From Petrolisthes cinctipes (taxonomy: Eukaryota; Arthropoda; Malacostraca; Decapoda; Porcellanidae), in the NCBI GenBank assembly GCA_033782935.1, contig JAWQEG010000411.1:1733501-1797500 (forward strand): a DNA stretch of 64,000 nucleotides, read 5' to 3'. Position numbers and translations under genes: made by a program. Shown one piece after another: positions 22,791-36,670 of the stretch. Under the pieces are notes generated by a model that made no database searches, was not told the DNA's origin, and worked only from the letters and a program-made list of their open reading frames with translations. Within the stretch, counting starts at the first letter, position 1. Each line of letters opens with the position of its first letter.

Positions 22791-24090
22791 CAGATTGCTT
22801 CTGGGACCCCAAAATATTGAATTTTCGGTTGTTTTGAGCCTGAATTTGAGATATAAATGGGTACTGAAGATGCATGCACATATCGACTTTTGTGCACCTA
22901 AAAGATCGATTTTCAGTATGTTTTGAGCATGTATTTTGAAAATACTCTAACACGGAGTAGGCATGTACACATCGCTTCTGGAACCCCTAAATATCGAATT
23001 TTCGGGTGTTTTGGGACTGAATTTGAGATATCGACTTTTTGGCACCTAAATGATCGATTTTTAGCATATTTTTTAGCCTATATTTTGAAAATATTCTAGC
23101 ACCGAGTAGGCATGTACAGATTGCTTCTGGGACCCCAAAATATTGAATTTTCGGGTGTTTTGAGCCTGAATTTGAGATATAAACGGGTACAGAAGATACA
23201 TGCACATATTGACTTTGGGCACCAAAAATATCGATTTTCAGCATGTTTTGGGCCTGAATTTTGAAAATACTCTAACACGGAGTAGGCATGTACAGATCGC
23301 TTCTGGGACCCCAAAATATCGAATTTTCGGGTGTTTAGGGCCAGAATTTGAGATATAAACGGGTACAGAAGATGCATGCACATATCGACTTTTGTGCACC
23401 TAAAAGATCGATTTTCAGTATGTTTTTGGCCTGTATTTTGAAAATACTCTAACACGGAGTAGGCATGTACAGATCGCTTCTGGGACCCCAAAATATTGAA
23501 TTTTCGGGTGTTTTGAGCCTGAATTTGAGATATAAACGGGTACAGAAGATGCATGCACATATCGACTTTTGGGCACCTAAAAGATCGATTTTCAGTATGT
23601 TTTTGGCCTGTATTTTGAAAATGCTCTAACACGGAGTAGGCATGTACCTTCTGGGACCTCTAAATATCGAATTTTCGGGTGTTTTGGGACTGAATTTGAG
23701 ATATCGATTTTTTGGCACCTAAAATGTCGATTTTTAGCATGTTTTTAGCCTATATTTTGAAAATATTCTAGCACTTTGTAGGCATGTACAGATTGCTTCT
23801 GGGACCCCAAAATATTGAATTTTCGGGTGTTTTGAGCCTGAATTTGAGATATAAACGGGTACAGAAGATACATGCACATATTGACTTTTGGCATCTAAAA
23901 TATCGATTTTCAGCATGTTTTGGGCCTGTATTTTGAAAATACTCTAACACTGAATAGGCATGTAAAGATTGCTTCTGGGACCCCAAAATATTGAATTTTC
24001 GGGTGTTTTGAGCCTGAATTTGAGATATAAACGGGTACAGAAGATGCATGCACATATCGACTTTTGGGCACCTAAAAGATCGATTTTCAG
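22791..24090. repeat. Array block: dimer, tetramer and trimer
   Basis: Intervals are 315 (22746-23061, with the 10-bp junction deletion), 673 (23061-23734) and 501. The 673-bp tetramer carries one extra T (catattttttagcc near 23065) and a 6-bp loss in its last head (catgtaccttctggg near 23642, lacking cagata). An extra M2-like monomer lies in about 23280-23640. Confidence 0.87.
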
Positions 24091-27090
24091 TATGTTTTTG
24101 GCCTGTATTTTGAAAATACTCTAACACGGAGTAGGCATGTACAGACACCTTCTGGGACCTCTATATATCGAATTTTCGGGTGGTATGGGACTGAATTTGA
24201 GATATCGATTTTTTGGCACCTATAATATCGATTTTTAGCATGTTTTTAGCCTATATTTTGAAAATATTCTAGCACTGTGTAGGCATGTACAGATTGCTTC
24301 TGGGACCCCAAAATATTGAATTTTCGGGTGTTTTGAGCCTGAATTTGAGATATAAACGGGTACAGAAGATACATGCACATATTGACTTTGGGCATCTAAA
24401 ATATCGATTTTCAGCATGTTTTGGGCCTGTATTTTGAAAATACTCTAACACTGAGTAGGCATGTACAGATTGCTTCTGGGACCCCAAAATATCGAATTTT
24501 CGGGTGTTTTGAGCCTGAATTTGAGATATAAACGGGTACTGAAGATGCATGCACATATCGACTTTTGTGCACCTAAAAGATCGATTTTCAGTATGTTTTG
24601 AGCATGTATTTTGAAAATACTCTAACACGGAGTACGCATGTACAGATCGCTTCTGGGACCCTTAAATATCAAATTTTCGGGTGTTTTGAGCCTGAATTTG
24701 AGATATAAACGGGTACTGAAGATGCATGCACATATCGACTTTTGTGCACCTAAAAGATCGATTTTCAGTATGTTTTGAGCATGTATTTTGAAAATACTCT
24801 AACACGGAGTAGGCATGTACAGATCGCTTCTGGGACCCTTAAATATCATATTTTCGGGTGTTTTGGGACTGAATTTGAGATATCGACTTTTTGGCACCTA
24901 AAAGATCGATTTTTAGCATGTTTTTTAGCCTATATTTTGAAAATATTCTAGCACTGAGTAGGCATGTACAGATTGCTTCTGGGACCCCAAAATATTGAAT
25001 TTTCGGTTGTTTTGAGCCTGAATTTGAGATATAAACGAGTACTGAAGATGCATGCACATATCGACTTTTGTGCACCTAAAAGATCGATTTTCAGTATGTT
25101 TTGAGCATGTATTTTGAAAATACTCTAACACGGAGTAGGCATGTACAGATCGCTTCTGGGACCCCTAAATCTCGAATTTTCGGGTGTTTTGGGACTGAAT
25201 TTGAGATATCGACTTTTTGGCACCTAAAAGATCGATTTTTAGCATGTTTTTAGCCTATATTTTGAAAATATTCTAGCACTGAGTAGGCATGTACAGATTG
25301 CTTCTGGGACCCCAAAATATTGAATTTTCGGGTGTTTTGAGCCTGAATTTGAGATATAAACGGGTACAGAAGATACATGCACATATTGACTTTGGGCACC
25401 AAAAATATCGATTTTCAGCATGTTTTGGGCCTGAATTTTGAAAATACTCTAACACGGAGTAGGCAAGTACAGATCGCTTCTGGGACCCCAAAATATCGAA
25501 TTTTCGGGTGTTTAGGGCCAGAATTTGAGATATAAACGGGTACAGAAGATGCATGCACATATCGACTTTTGGGCACCTAAAAGATCGATTTTCAGTATGT
25601 TTTTGGCCTGTATTTTGAAAATACTCTAACACGGAGTAGGCATGTACAGATACCTTCTAGGACCTCTAAATATCGAATTTTCGGGTGTTTTGGGACTGAA
25701 TTTGAGATATCGATTTCTTGGCACCTAAAATGTCGATTTTTAGCATGTTTTTAGCCTATATTTTGAAAATATTCTAGCACTGTGTAGGCATGTACAGATT
25801 GCTTCTGGGACCCCAAAATATTGAATTTTCGGGTGTTTTGAGCCTGAATTTGAGATATAAACGGGTACAGAAGATACATGCACATATTGACTTTTGGCAT
25901 CTAAAATATCGATTTTCAGCATGTTATGGGCCTGTATTTTGAAAATACTTTAACACTGAGTAGGCATGTACAGATTGCTTCTGGGACCCCAAAATATTGA
26001 ATTTTCGGGTGTTTTGAGCCTGAATTTGAGATATAAACGGGTACTGAAGATGCATGCACATATCGACTTTTGTGCACCTAAAAGATCGATTTTCAGTATG
26101 TTTTGAGCATGTATATTGAAAATACTCTAACACGGAGTAGGCATGTACAGATCGCTTCTGGGACCCCTAAATATTGAATTTTCGGGTGTTTTGGGACTGA
26201 ATTTGAGATATCGACTTTTTGGCACCTAAAAGATCGATTTTTAGCATGTTTTTAGCCTATATTTTGAAAATATTCTAGCACTGTACATATTGCTTCTGGG
26301 ACCCCAAAATATTGAATTTTCGGGTGTTTTGAGCCTGAATTTGAGATATAAACGGGTACAGAAGATACATGCACATATTGACTTTGGGCAACAAAAATAT
26401 CGATTTTCAGCATGTTTTGGGCCTGAATTTTGAAAATACTCTAACACGGAGTAGGCAAGTACAGATCGCTTCTGGGACCCCAAAATATCGAATTTTCGGG
26501 TGTTTAGGGCCAGAATTTGAGATATAAACGGGTACAGAAGATGCATGCACATATCGACTTTTGGGCACCTAAAAGATCGATTTTCAGTATGTTTTTAGCC
26601 TGTATTTTGAAAATACTCTAACACTGAGTAGGCATGTACAGATACCATCTGGGACCTCTAAATATCGAATTTTCGGGTGTTTTGGGACTGAATTTGAGAT
26701 ATCGATTTTTTGGCACCTAAAATGTCGATTTTTAGCATGTTTTTAGCCTATATTTTGAAAATATTCTAGCACTGTGTAGGCATGTACAGATTGCTTCTGG
26801 GACCACAAAATATTGAATTTTCGGGTGTTTTGAGCCTGAATTTGAGATATAAACGGGTACAGAAGATACATGCACATATTGACTTTGGGCATCTAAAATA
26901 TCGATTTTCAGCATGTTTTGGGCCTGTATTTTGAAAATACTCTAACACTGAGTAGGCATGTACAGATTGCTTCTGGGACCCCAAAATATTGAATTTTCGG
27001 GTGTTTTGAGCCTGAATTTGAGATATAAACGGGTACAGAAGATGCATGCACATATCGACTTTTGGCCACGTAAAAGATCGATTTTCAGTA
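24091..27090. repeat. About 3-kb segmental duplication, copy 1
   Basis: Intervals between M3 anchors are 501, 678, 326, 501, 501 and 491. Private variants shared with copy 2 are gacaccttctgggacctcta with tatatcg near 24150, ggtggtatggg near 24180, accctaaat changed to acccttaaatatc near 24660 and 24838, and gtttttt with an extra T near 24922. They also include aaacgagtactg near 25034, aaatctcgaa near 25168 and gcaagtacag near 25464. The stretch from about 25.38 to 26.38 kb has no counterpart in copy 2. Confidence 0.88.
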
Positions 27091-29140
27091 TGTTTTGAGC
27101 ATGTATTTTGAAAATACTCTAACACGGAGTAGGCATGTACAGACACCTTCTGGGACCTCTATATATCGAATTTTCGGGTGGTATGGGACTGAATTTGAGA
27201 TATCGATTTTTTGGCACCTATAATATCGATTTTTAGCATGTTTTTAGCCTATATTTTGAAAATATTCTAGCACTGTGTAGGCATGTACAGATTGCTTCTG
27301 GGACCCCAAAATATTGAATTTTCGGGTGTTTTGAGCCTGAATTTGAGATATAAACGGGTACAGAAGATACATGCACATATTGACTTTGGGCATCTAAAAT
27401 ATCGATTTTCAGCATGTTTTGGGCCTGTATTTTGAAAATACTCTAACACTGAGTAGGCATGTACAGATTGCTTCTGGGACCCCAAAATATCGAATTTTCG
27501 GGTGTTTTGAGCCTGAATTTGAGATATAAACGGGTACTGAAGATGCATGCACATATCGACTTTTGTGCACCTAAAAGATCGATTTTCAGTATGTTTTGAG
27601 CATGTATTTTGAAAATACTCTAACACGGAGTACGCATGTACAGATCGCTTCTGGGACCCTTAAATATCAAATTTTCGGGTGTTTTGAGCCTGAATTTGAG
27701 ATATAAACGGGTACTGAAGATGCATGCACATATCGACTTTTGTGCACCTAAAAGATCGATTTTCAGTATGTTTTGAGCATGTATTTTGAAAATACTCTAA
27801 CACGGAGTAGGCATGTACAGATCGCTTCTGGGACCCTTAAATATCATATTTTCGGGTGTTTTGGGACTGAATTTGAGATATCGACTTTTTGGCACCTAAA
27901 AGATCGATTTTTAGCATGTTTTTTAGCCTATATTTTGAAAATATTCTAGCACTGAGTAGGCATGTACAGATTGCTTCTGGGACCCCAAAATATTGAATTT
28001 TTGGTTGTTTTGAGCCTGAATTTGAGATATAAACGAGTACTGAAGATGCATGCACATATCGACTTTTGTGCACCTAAAAGATCGATTTTCAGTATGTTTT
28101 GAGCATGTATTTTGAAAATACTCTAACACGGAGTAGGCATGTACAGATCGCTTCTGGGACCCCTAAATCTCGAATTTTCGGGTGTTTTGGGACTGAATTT
28201 GAGATATCGACTTTTTGGCACCTAAAAGATCGATTTTTAGCATGTTTTTAGCCTATATTTTGAAAATATTCTAGCACTGAGTAGGCATGTACAGATTGCT
28301 TCTGGGACCCCAAAATATTGAATTTTCGGGTGTTTTGAGCCTGAATTTGAGATATAAACGGGTACAGAAGATACATGCACATATTGACTTTGGGCAACAA
28401 AAATATCGATTTTCAGCATGTTTTGGGCCTGAATTTTGAAAATACTCTAACACGGAGTAGGCAAGTACAGATCGCTTCTGGGACCCCAAAATATCGAATT
28501 TTCGGGTGTTTAGGGCCAGAATTTGAGATATAAACGGGTACAGAAGATGCATGCACATATCGACTTTTGGGCACCTAAAAGATCGATTTTCAATATGTTT
28601 TTAGCCTGTATTTTGAAAATACTCTAACACTGAGTAGGCATGTACAGATACCATCTGGGACCTCTAAATATCGAATTTTCGGGTGTTTTGGGACTGAATT
28701 TGAGATATCGATTTTTTGGCACCTAAAATGTCGATTTTTAGCATGTTTTTAGCCTATATTTTGAAAATATTCTAGCACTGTGTAGGCATGTACAGATTGC
28801 TTCTGGGACCACAAAATATTGAATTTTCGGGTGTTTTGAGCCTGAATTTGAGATATAAACGGGTACAGAAGATACATGCACATATTGACTTTGGGCATCT
28901 AAAATATCGATTTTCAGCATGTTTTGGGCCTGTATTTTGAAAATACTCTAACACTGAGTAGGCATGTACAGATTGCTTCTGGGACCCCAAAATATTGAAT
29001 TTTCGGGTGTTTTGAGCCTGAATTTGAGATATAAACGGGTACAGAAGATGCATGCACATATCGACTTTTGGCCACGTAAAAGATCGATTTTCAGTATGTT
29101 TTGAGCATGTATTTTGAAAATACTCTAACACGGAGTAGGC
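27091..29140. repeat. About 3-kb segmental duplication, copy 2, with about 1 kb missing
   Basis: From about 27.09 to 28.38 kb the block matches 24.09-25.38 kb at an offset of 2998. From about 28.38 to 29.14 kb the offset becomes 2006, matching 26.38-27.13 kb (shared gggcaacaaaaatatcg, gggaccacaaaat, and ggccacgtaaaag). Copy 2 is thus copy 1 minus about 992 bp, close to two trimers less a 10-bp deletion. A few substitutions separate the copies, such as atttttggttg near 28000 against attttcggttg. Confidence 0.87.
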
Positions 29141-32100
29141 ATGTACACATCGCTTCTGGAACCCCTAAATATCGAATTTTCGGGTGTTTTGGGACTGAAT
29201 TTGAGATATCGACTTTTTGGCACATAAATGATCGATTTTTAGCATATTTTTAGCCTATATTTTAAAAATATTCTAGCACTGAGTGCCTATGTACATATTG
29301 CTTCTGGGACCCCAAAATATTGAATTTTCGGGTGTTTTGAGCCTGAATTTGAGATATAAACGGGTACAGAAGATACATGCACATATTGACTTTGGGCACC
29401 AAAAATATCGATTTTCAGCATGTTTTGGGCCTGAATTTTGAAAATACTCTAACACGGAGTAGGCATTTACAGATCGCTTCTAGGACCCCAAAATATCGAA
29501 TTTTCGTGTGTTTAGGGCCAGAATTTGAGATATAAACGGGTACAGAAGATGCATGCACATATCGACTTTTGGGCACCTAAAAGATCGATTTTCAGTATGT
29601 TTTTGGCCTGTATTTTGAAAATACACTAACACGGAGTAGGCATGTACAGATACCTTCTGGGATCTCTAAATATCGAATTTTCGGGTGTTTTGGGACTGAA
29701 TTTGAGATATCGATTTTTTGGCACCTAAAATGTCGATTTTTAGCATGTTTTTAGCCTATATTTTGAAAATATTCTAGCACTGAGTAGGCATGTACAGATT
29801 GCTTCTGGGACCCCAAAATATTGAATTTTCGGGTGTTTTGAGCCTGAATTTGAGATATAAACGGGCACATATTGACTTTGGGTACCAAAAATATCGATTT
29901 TCAGCATGTTTTGGGCCTGAATTTTGAAAATAGTCTAACACGGAGTAGGCATGTACAGATCGCTTCTGGGACCCCAAAATATCGAATTTTCGGGTGTTTA
30001 GGGCCTGAATTTGAGATATAAACGGGTACAGAAGATGCATGCACATATCGACTTTTGGGCACCTAAAAGATCGATTTTCAGTATGTTTTTGGCCTGTATT
30101 TTGAAAATACTCTAACACGGAGTAGGCATGTACAGATACCTTCTGGGAACCCTAAATATCGAATTTTCGGGTGGTATGGGACTGAATTTGAGATATCGAT
30201 TTTTTGGCACCTATAATATCGATTTTTAGCATGTTTTTAGCCTATATTTTGAAAATATTCTAGCACTGTGTAGGCATATACAGATTGCTTCTGGGACCCC
30301 AAAATATTGAATTTTCGGGGGTTTTGAGCCTGAATTTGAGATATAAACGGTTACAGAAGATACATGCACATATTGACTTTGGGCATCTAAAATATCGATT
30401 TTCAGCATGTTTTGGGCCTGTATTTTGAAAATAATCTAACACTGAGTAGGCATGTACAGATTGCTTCTGGGACCCCAAAATATTGAATTTTCGGGTGTTT
30501 TGAGCCTGAATTTGAGATATAAACGGGTACTGAAGATGCATGCACATATCGACTTTTGTGCACCTAAAAGATCGATTTTCAGTATGTTTTGAGCATGTAT
30601 TTTGAAAATACTCTAACACGGAGTAGGCATGTACAGATCGCTTCTGGGACCCCTAAATATCGAATTTTCGGGTGTTTTGGGACTGAATTTGAGATATCGA
30701 CTTTTTGGCACCTAAAAGATCGATTTTTAGCATGTTTTTAGCCTATATTTTGAAAGTATTCTAGCACTGAGTGCCTATGTACATATTGCTTCTGGGACCA
30801 CAAAATATTGAATTTTCGGGTGTTTTGAGCCTGAATTTGATATATAAAAGGGTACAGAAGATACATGCACATATCGACTTTTGGGCACCTAAAAGATCGA
30901 TTTTCAGTATGTTCTTGGCCTGTATTTTGAAAATACTCTAACACGGACTAGGCATGTACAGATACCTTCTGGGACCTCTAAATATCGAATTTTCGGGTGT
31001 TTTGGGACTGAATTTGAGATATCGATTTTTTGGCACCTAAAATGTCGATTTTTAGCATGTTTTTAGCCTATATTTTGAAAATATTCTAGCACTGTGTAGG
31101 CATGTACAGATTGCTTCTGGGACCCCAAAATATTGAATTTTCGGGTGTTTTGAGCCTGAATTTGAGATATAAACGGGTACTGATGATGCATGCACATATC
31201 GACTTTTGTGCACCTAAAAGATCGATTTTCAGTATGTTTTGGCCTGTATTTTGAAAATACTCTAACACGGCGTAGGCATGTACAGATCGCTTCTGGGACC
31301 CCTAAATATCGAATTTTCGGGTGTTTTGGGACTGAATTTGAGATATCGACTTTTTGGCACCTAAAAGATCGATTTTTAGTATGTTTTTAGCCTATATTTT
31401 GAAAATATTCTAGCACTGTACAGATTGCTTCTGGGACCCCAAAATATTGAATTTTCGGGTGTTTTGAGCCTGAATTTGAGATATAAACGGGTACAGAAGA
31501 TGCATGCACATATCGACTTTTGTGCACCTAAAAGATCGATTTTCAGTATGTTTTGAGCATGTATTTTGAAAATACTCTAACACGGAGTAGGCATGTACAG
31601 ATCGCTTCTGGGACCCCTAAATATCGAATTTTCGGGTGTTTTGGGACTGAATTTGAGATATCGACTTTTTGGCACCTAAAAGATCGATTTTTAGCATGTT
31701 TTTTGCCTATATTTTGAAAATATTCTAGCACTGAGTAGGCATGTACAGATTGCTTCTGGGACCCCAAAAAAATGAATTTTCGGGTGTTTTGAGCCTGAAT
31801 TTGAGATATAAACGGGTACTGAAGATACATGCACATATTGACTTTGGGCACCAAAACTATCGATTTTCAGCATGTTTTGGGCCTGGATTTTGAAAATTCT
31901 CTAACACGGAGTAGGCATGTACAGGTCGCTTCTGGGACCCCAAAATATCGAATTTTCGGGTGTTTAGGGCCAGAATTTGAGATATAAACGGGTACAGAAG
32001 ATGCATGCACATATCGACTTTTGGCCACATAAAAGATCGATTTTCAGTATGTTTTTGGCCTGTATTTTGAAAATACTCTAACACGGAGTAGGCATGTACA

Positions 32101-33740
32101 GATACCTTCTGGGACCTCTAAATATCGAATTTTCGGGTGTTTTGGGACTGAATTTGAGATATCGATTTTTTGGCACCTAAAATGTCGATTTTTAGCTTGT
32201 TTTTAGCCTATATTTTGAAAATATTCTAGCACTGTGTAGGCATGTACAGATTGCTTCTGGGACCCCAAAATATTGAATTTTCGGGTGTTTTGAGCCTGAA
32301 TTTGAGATATAAACGGGTACAGAAGATACATGCACATATTGACTTTGGGCATCTAAAATATCGATTTTCAGCATGTTTTGGGCCTGAATTTTGAAAATAC
32401 TCTAACACGGAGTAGGCAAGTACAGATCACTTCTGGGACCCCAAAATATCGAATTTTCGGGTGTTTAGGGCCAGAATTTGAGATATAAACGGGTACAGAA
32501 GATGCATGCACATATCGACTTTTGGGCACCTAAAAGATCGATTTTCAGTATGTTTTTTGCCTGTATTTTGAAAATACTCTAACACGGAGTAGGCATGTAC
32601 AGATTGCTTCTGGGACCTCTAAATATCGAATTTTCGGGTGTTTTGGGACTGAATTTGAGATATCGATTTTTTGGCACCTAAAATGTCGATTTTTAGCATG
32701 TTTTTAGCCTATATTTTGAAAATATTCTAGCACTGAGTAGGCATGTACAGATTGCTTCTGGGACCCCAAAATATTGAATTTTCGGGTGTTTTGAGCCTGA
32801 ATTTGAGATATAAACGGGTACAGAAGGTACATGCACATATTGACTTTGGGCACCAAAAATATCGATTTTCAGCATGTTTTGGGCCTGAATTTTGAAAATA
32901 CTCTAACACGGAGTAGGCATGTACAGATCGCTTCTGGGACCCCAAAATATCGAATTTTCGGGTGTTTAGGGCCAGAATTTGAGATATAAACGGGTACAGA
33001 AGATGCATGCACATATCGACTTTTGTGCACCTAAAAGATCGATTTTCAGTATGTTTTTGGCCTGTATTTTGAAAATACTCTAACACGGAGTAGGCATGTA
33101 CTGACACCTTCTGGGACCTCTAAATATCGAATTTTCGGGTGGTATGACACTGAATTTCAGATATCGATTTTTTGGCACCTATAATATCGAGTTTTAGCAT
33201 GTTTTTAGCCTATATTTTGAAAATATTCTAGCACTGTGTAGGCATGTACAGATTGCTTCTGGGACCCCAAAATATTGAATTTTCGGGTGTTTTGAGCCTG
33301 AATTTGAGATATAAACGGGTACAGAAGATACATGCACATATTGACTTTGGGCATCTAAAATATCGATTTTCAGCATGTTTTGGGCCTGTATTTTGAAAAT
33401 ACTCTAACACTGAGTAGGCATGTACAGGTTGCTTCTGGGACCCCAAAAAATTGAATTTTCGGGTGTTTTGAGCCTGAATTTGAGATATAAACGGGTACTG
33501 AAGATGCATGCACATATCGACTTTTGTGCACCTAAAAGATCGATTTTCAGTATGTTTTGAGCATGTATTTTGAAAATACTCTAACACGGAGTAGGCATGT
33601 ACAGATCGCTTCTGGGACCCCTAAATATCGAATTTTCGGGTGTTTTGGGACTGAATTTGAGATATCGACTTTTTGGCACCTAAAAGATCGATTTTTAGCA
33701 TGTTTTTAGCCTATATTTTGAAAATATTCTAGCACTGAGT
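29141..33740. repeat. Array block: trimers, dimers and one 15-bp-deleted trimer
   Basis: Intervals between M3 anchors are 501, 486, 501, 325, 324, 315, 501, 501, 501 and 501. The 486-bp trimer lost 15 bp near 29866 (aaacgggcacatattg). The 324-bp dimer lost 1 bp where gttttgagcatg becomes gttttggcctg near 31236, a form that recurs in the 1465-bp unit downstream. Unusual heads are gagtgcctatgtacatattg near 29281 and 30771. The variant ggtatgacactgaatttcag near 33141 recurs near 36572. Confidence 0.86.
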
Positions 33741-35205
33741 AGGCATGTACAGATTGCTTCTGGGACCCCAAAATATTGAATTTTTGGGTGTTTTGAGCCT
33801 GAATTTGAGATACAAACGGGTACAGAAGATGCATGCACATATCAACTTTTGGGCACCTAAAAGATCGATTTTCAGTATGTTCTCGGCCTGTATTTTGAAA
33901 ATACTCTAACACGGAGTATGCATGTACAGATACCTTCTGGGACCTCTAAATATCGAATTTTCGGGTGTTTTGGGACTGAATTTGAGATATCGATTTTTTG
34001 GCACCTAAAATGTCGATTTTTAGCATGTTTTTAGCCTATATTTTGAAAATATTCTAGCACTGTGTAGGCATGTACAGATTGCTTCTAGGACCCCAAAATA
34101 TTGAATTTTCGGGTGTTTTGAGCCTGAATTTGAGATATAAACGGGTACTGATGAAGCATGCACATTTCGACTTTTGTGCACCTTAAAGATCGATTTTCAG
34201 TATGTTTTGGCCTGTATTATGAAAATACTCTAACACGGAGTAGGCATGTACAGATCGCTTCTGGGACCCCTAAATATCGAATTTTCCGGTGTTTTGGGAC
34301 TGAATTTGAGATATCGACTTTTTGGCACCTAAAAGATCGATTTTTAGTATGTTTTTAGCCTATATTTTGAAAATATTCTAGCACTGTACAGATTGCTTCT
34401 GGGACCCCAAAATATTGAATTTTCGGGTGTTTTGAGCCTGAATTTGAGATATAAACGGGTACAGAAGATGCATGCACATATCGACTTTTGGGCACCTGAA
34501 AGATCGATTTTCAGTATGTTTTTGGCCTGTATTTTGAAAATACTCTAACACGGAGTAGGCATGTACAGATACCTTCTGGGACCTCTAAATATCGAATTTT
34601 CGGGTGTTTTGGGACTGAATTTGAGATATCGATTTTTTGGCACCTAAAATGTCGATTTTTAGCATGTTTTTAGCCTATATTTTGAAAATATTCTAGCACT
34701 GAGTAGGCATGTACAGATTGCTTCTTGGACCCCAAAATATTGAATTTTCGGGTGTTTTGAGCCTGAATTTGAGATATAAACGGGTACAGAAGATACATGC
34801 ACATATTGACTTTGGGCATCTAAAATATCGATTTTCAGCATGTTTTGGGCCTGTATTTTGAAAATACTCTAACACTGAGTAGGCATGTACAGGTTGCTTC
34901 TGGGACCCCAAAAAATTGAATTTTCGGGTGTTTTGAGCCTGAATTTGAGATATAAACGGGTACTGAAGATGCATGCACATATCGACTTTTGTGCACCTAA
35001 AAGATCGATTTTCAGTATGTTTTGAGCATGTATTTTGAAAATACTCTAACACGGAGTAGGCATGTACAGATCGCTTCTGGGACCCCTAAATATCGAATTT
35101 TCGGGTGTTTTGGGACTGAATTTGAGATATCGACTTTTTGGCACCTAAAAGATCGATTTTTAGCATGTTTTTAGCCTATATTTTGAAAATATTCTAGCAC
35201 TGAGT
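33741..35205. repeat. 1465-bp unit (325+324+315+501), copy 1
   Basis: M3 anchors 33695, 34020, 34344, 34659 and 35160 set a mixed unit of three dimers and one trimer. Markers are gatacaaacggg near 33810, cacatatcaacttttggg near 33838, gttctcggcctg near 33879, ggagtatgcatg near 33913, gactgatgaagcatgc (as tactgatgaagc) near 34146, gtattatgaaaatac near 34214, and ttttccggtg near 34283. Those markers appear again 1465 bp later. This copy has cacatttcgac near 34160 where the others have cacatatcgac. Confidence 0.9.
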
Positions 35206-36670
35206 AGGCATGTACAGATTGCTTCTGGGACCCCAAAATATTGAATTTTTGGGTGTTTTGAGCCTGAATTTGAGATACAAACGGGTACAGAAGATGCATG
35301 CACATATCAACTTTTGGGCACCTAAAAAATCGATTTTCAGTATGTTCTCGGCCTGTATTTTGAAAATACTCTAACACGGAGTATGCATGTACAGATACCT
35401 TCTGGGACCTCTAAATATCGAATTTTCGGGTGTTTTGGGACTGAATTTGAGATATCGATTTTTTGGCACCTAAAATGTCGATTTTTAGCATGTTTTTAGC
35501 CTATATTTTGAAAATATTCTTTCACTGTGTAGGCATGTACAGATTGCTTCTAGGACCCCAAAATATTGAATTTTCGGGTGTTTTGAGCCTGAATTTGAGA
35601 TATAAACGGGTACTGATGAAGCATGCACATATCGACTTTTGTGCACCTAAAAGATCGATTTTCAGTATGTTTTGGCCTGTATTATGAAAATACTCTAACA
35701 CGGAGTAGGCATGTACAGATCGCTTCTGGGACCCCTAAATATCGAATTTTCCGGTGTTTTGGGACTGAATTTGAGATATCGACTTTTTGGCACCTAAAAG
35801 ATCGATTTTTAGTATGTTTTTAGCCTATATTTTGAAAATATTCTAGCACTGTACAGATTGCTTCTGGGACCCCAAAATATTGAATTTTCGGGTGTTTTGA
35901 GCCTGAATTTGAGATATAAACGGGTACAGAAGATGCATGCACATATCGACTTTTGGGCACCTGAAAGATCGATTTTCAGTATGTTTTTGGCCTGTATTTT
36001 GAAAATACTCTAACACGGAGTAGGCATGTACAGATACCTTCAGGGACCTCTAAATATCGAATTTTCGGGTGTTTTGGGACTGAATTTGAGATATCGATTT
36101 TTTGGCACCTAAAATGTCGATTTTTAGCATGTTTTTAGCCTATATTTTGAAAATATTCTAGCACTGAGTAGGCATGTACAGATTGCTTCTTGGACCCCAA
36201 AATATTGAATTTTCGGGTGTTTTGAGCCTGAATTTGAGATATAAACGGGTACAGAAGATATATGCACATATTGACTTTGGGCACCAAAAATATCGATTTT
36301 CAGCATGTTTTGGGCCTGAATTTTGAAAATACTCTAACACGGAGTAGGCATGTACAGATCGCTTCTGGGACCCCAAAATATCGAATTTTCGGGTGTTTAG
36401 GGCCAGAATTTGAGATATAAACGGGTACAGAAGATGCATGCACATATCGACTTTTGGGCACCTAAAAGATCGATTTTCAGTATGTTTTTGGCCTGTATTT
36501 TGAAAATACTCTAACACGGAGTAGGCATGTACAGACACCTTCTGGGACCTCTAAATATCGTATTTTCGGGTGGTATGACACTGAATTTCAGATATCGATT
36601 TTTTGGCACCTATAATATCGAGTTTTAGCATGTTTTTAGCCTATATTTTGAAAATATTCTAGCACTGTGT
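35206..36670. repeat. 1465-bp unit, copy 2
   Basis: The block repeats the preceding unit at an offset of 1465 with the same 325, 324, 315, 501 interval pattern and the same markers. Private differences are ctaaaaaatcg near 35322, attctttcactg near 35516 (where copy 1 has attctagcactg), and ccttcagggacc near 36037. The attctttcactg change is shared with the displaced copy at 38.5 kb, so that copy derives from this one or its immediate ancestor. Confidence 0.9.

Noticed and set aside
23096..23632. Longest open frame (178 codons, minus strand)
   Set aside because: It is three monomers read in one frame through an extra 177-bp monomer. Its sequence is the same repeated 59-residue pattern as elsewhere, so its length reflects monomer phase, not selection for a protein. 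An equally long frame at 39479-40015 arises the same way.
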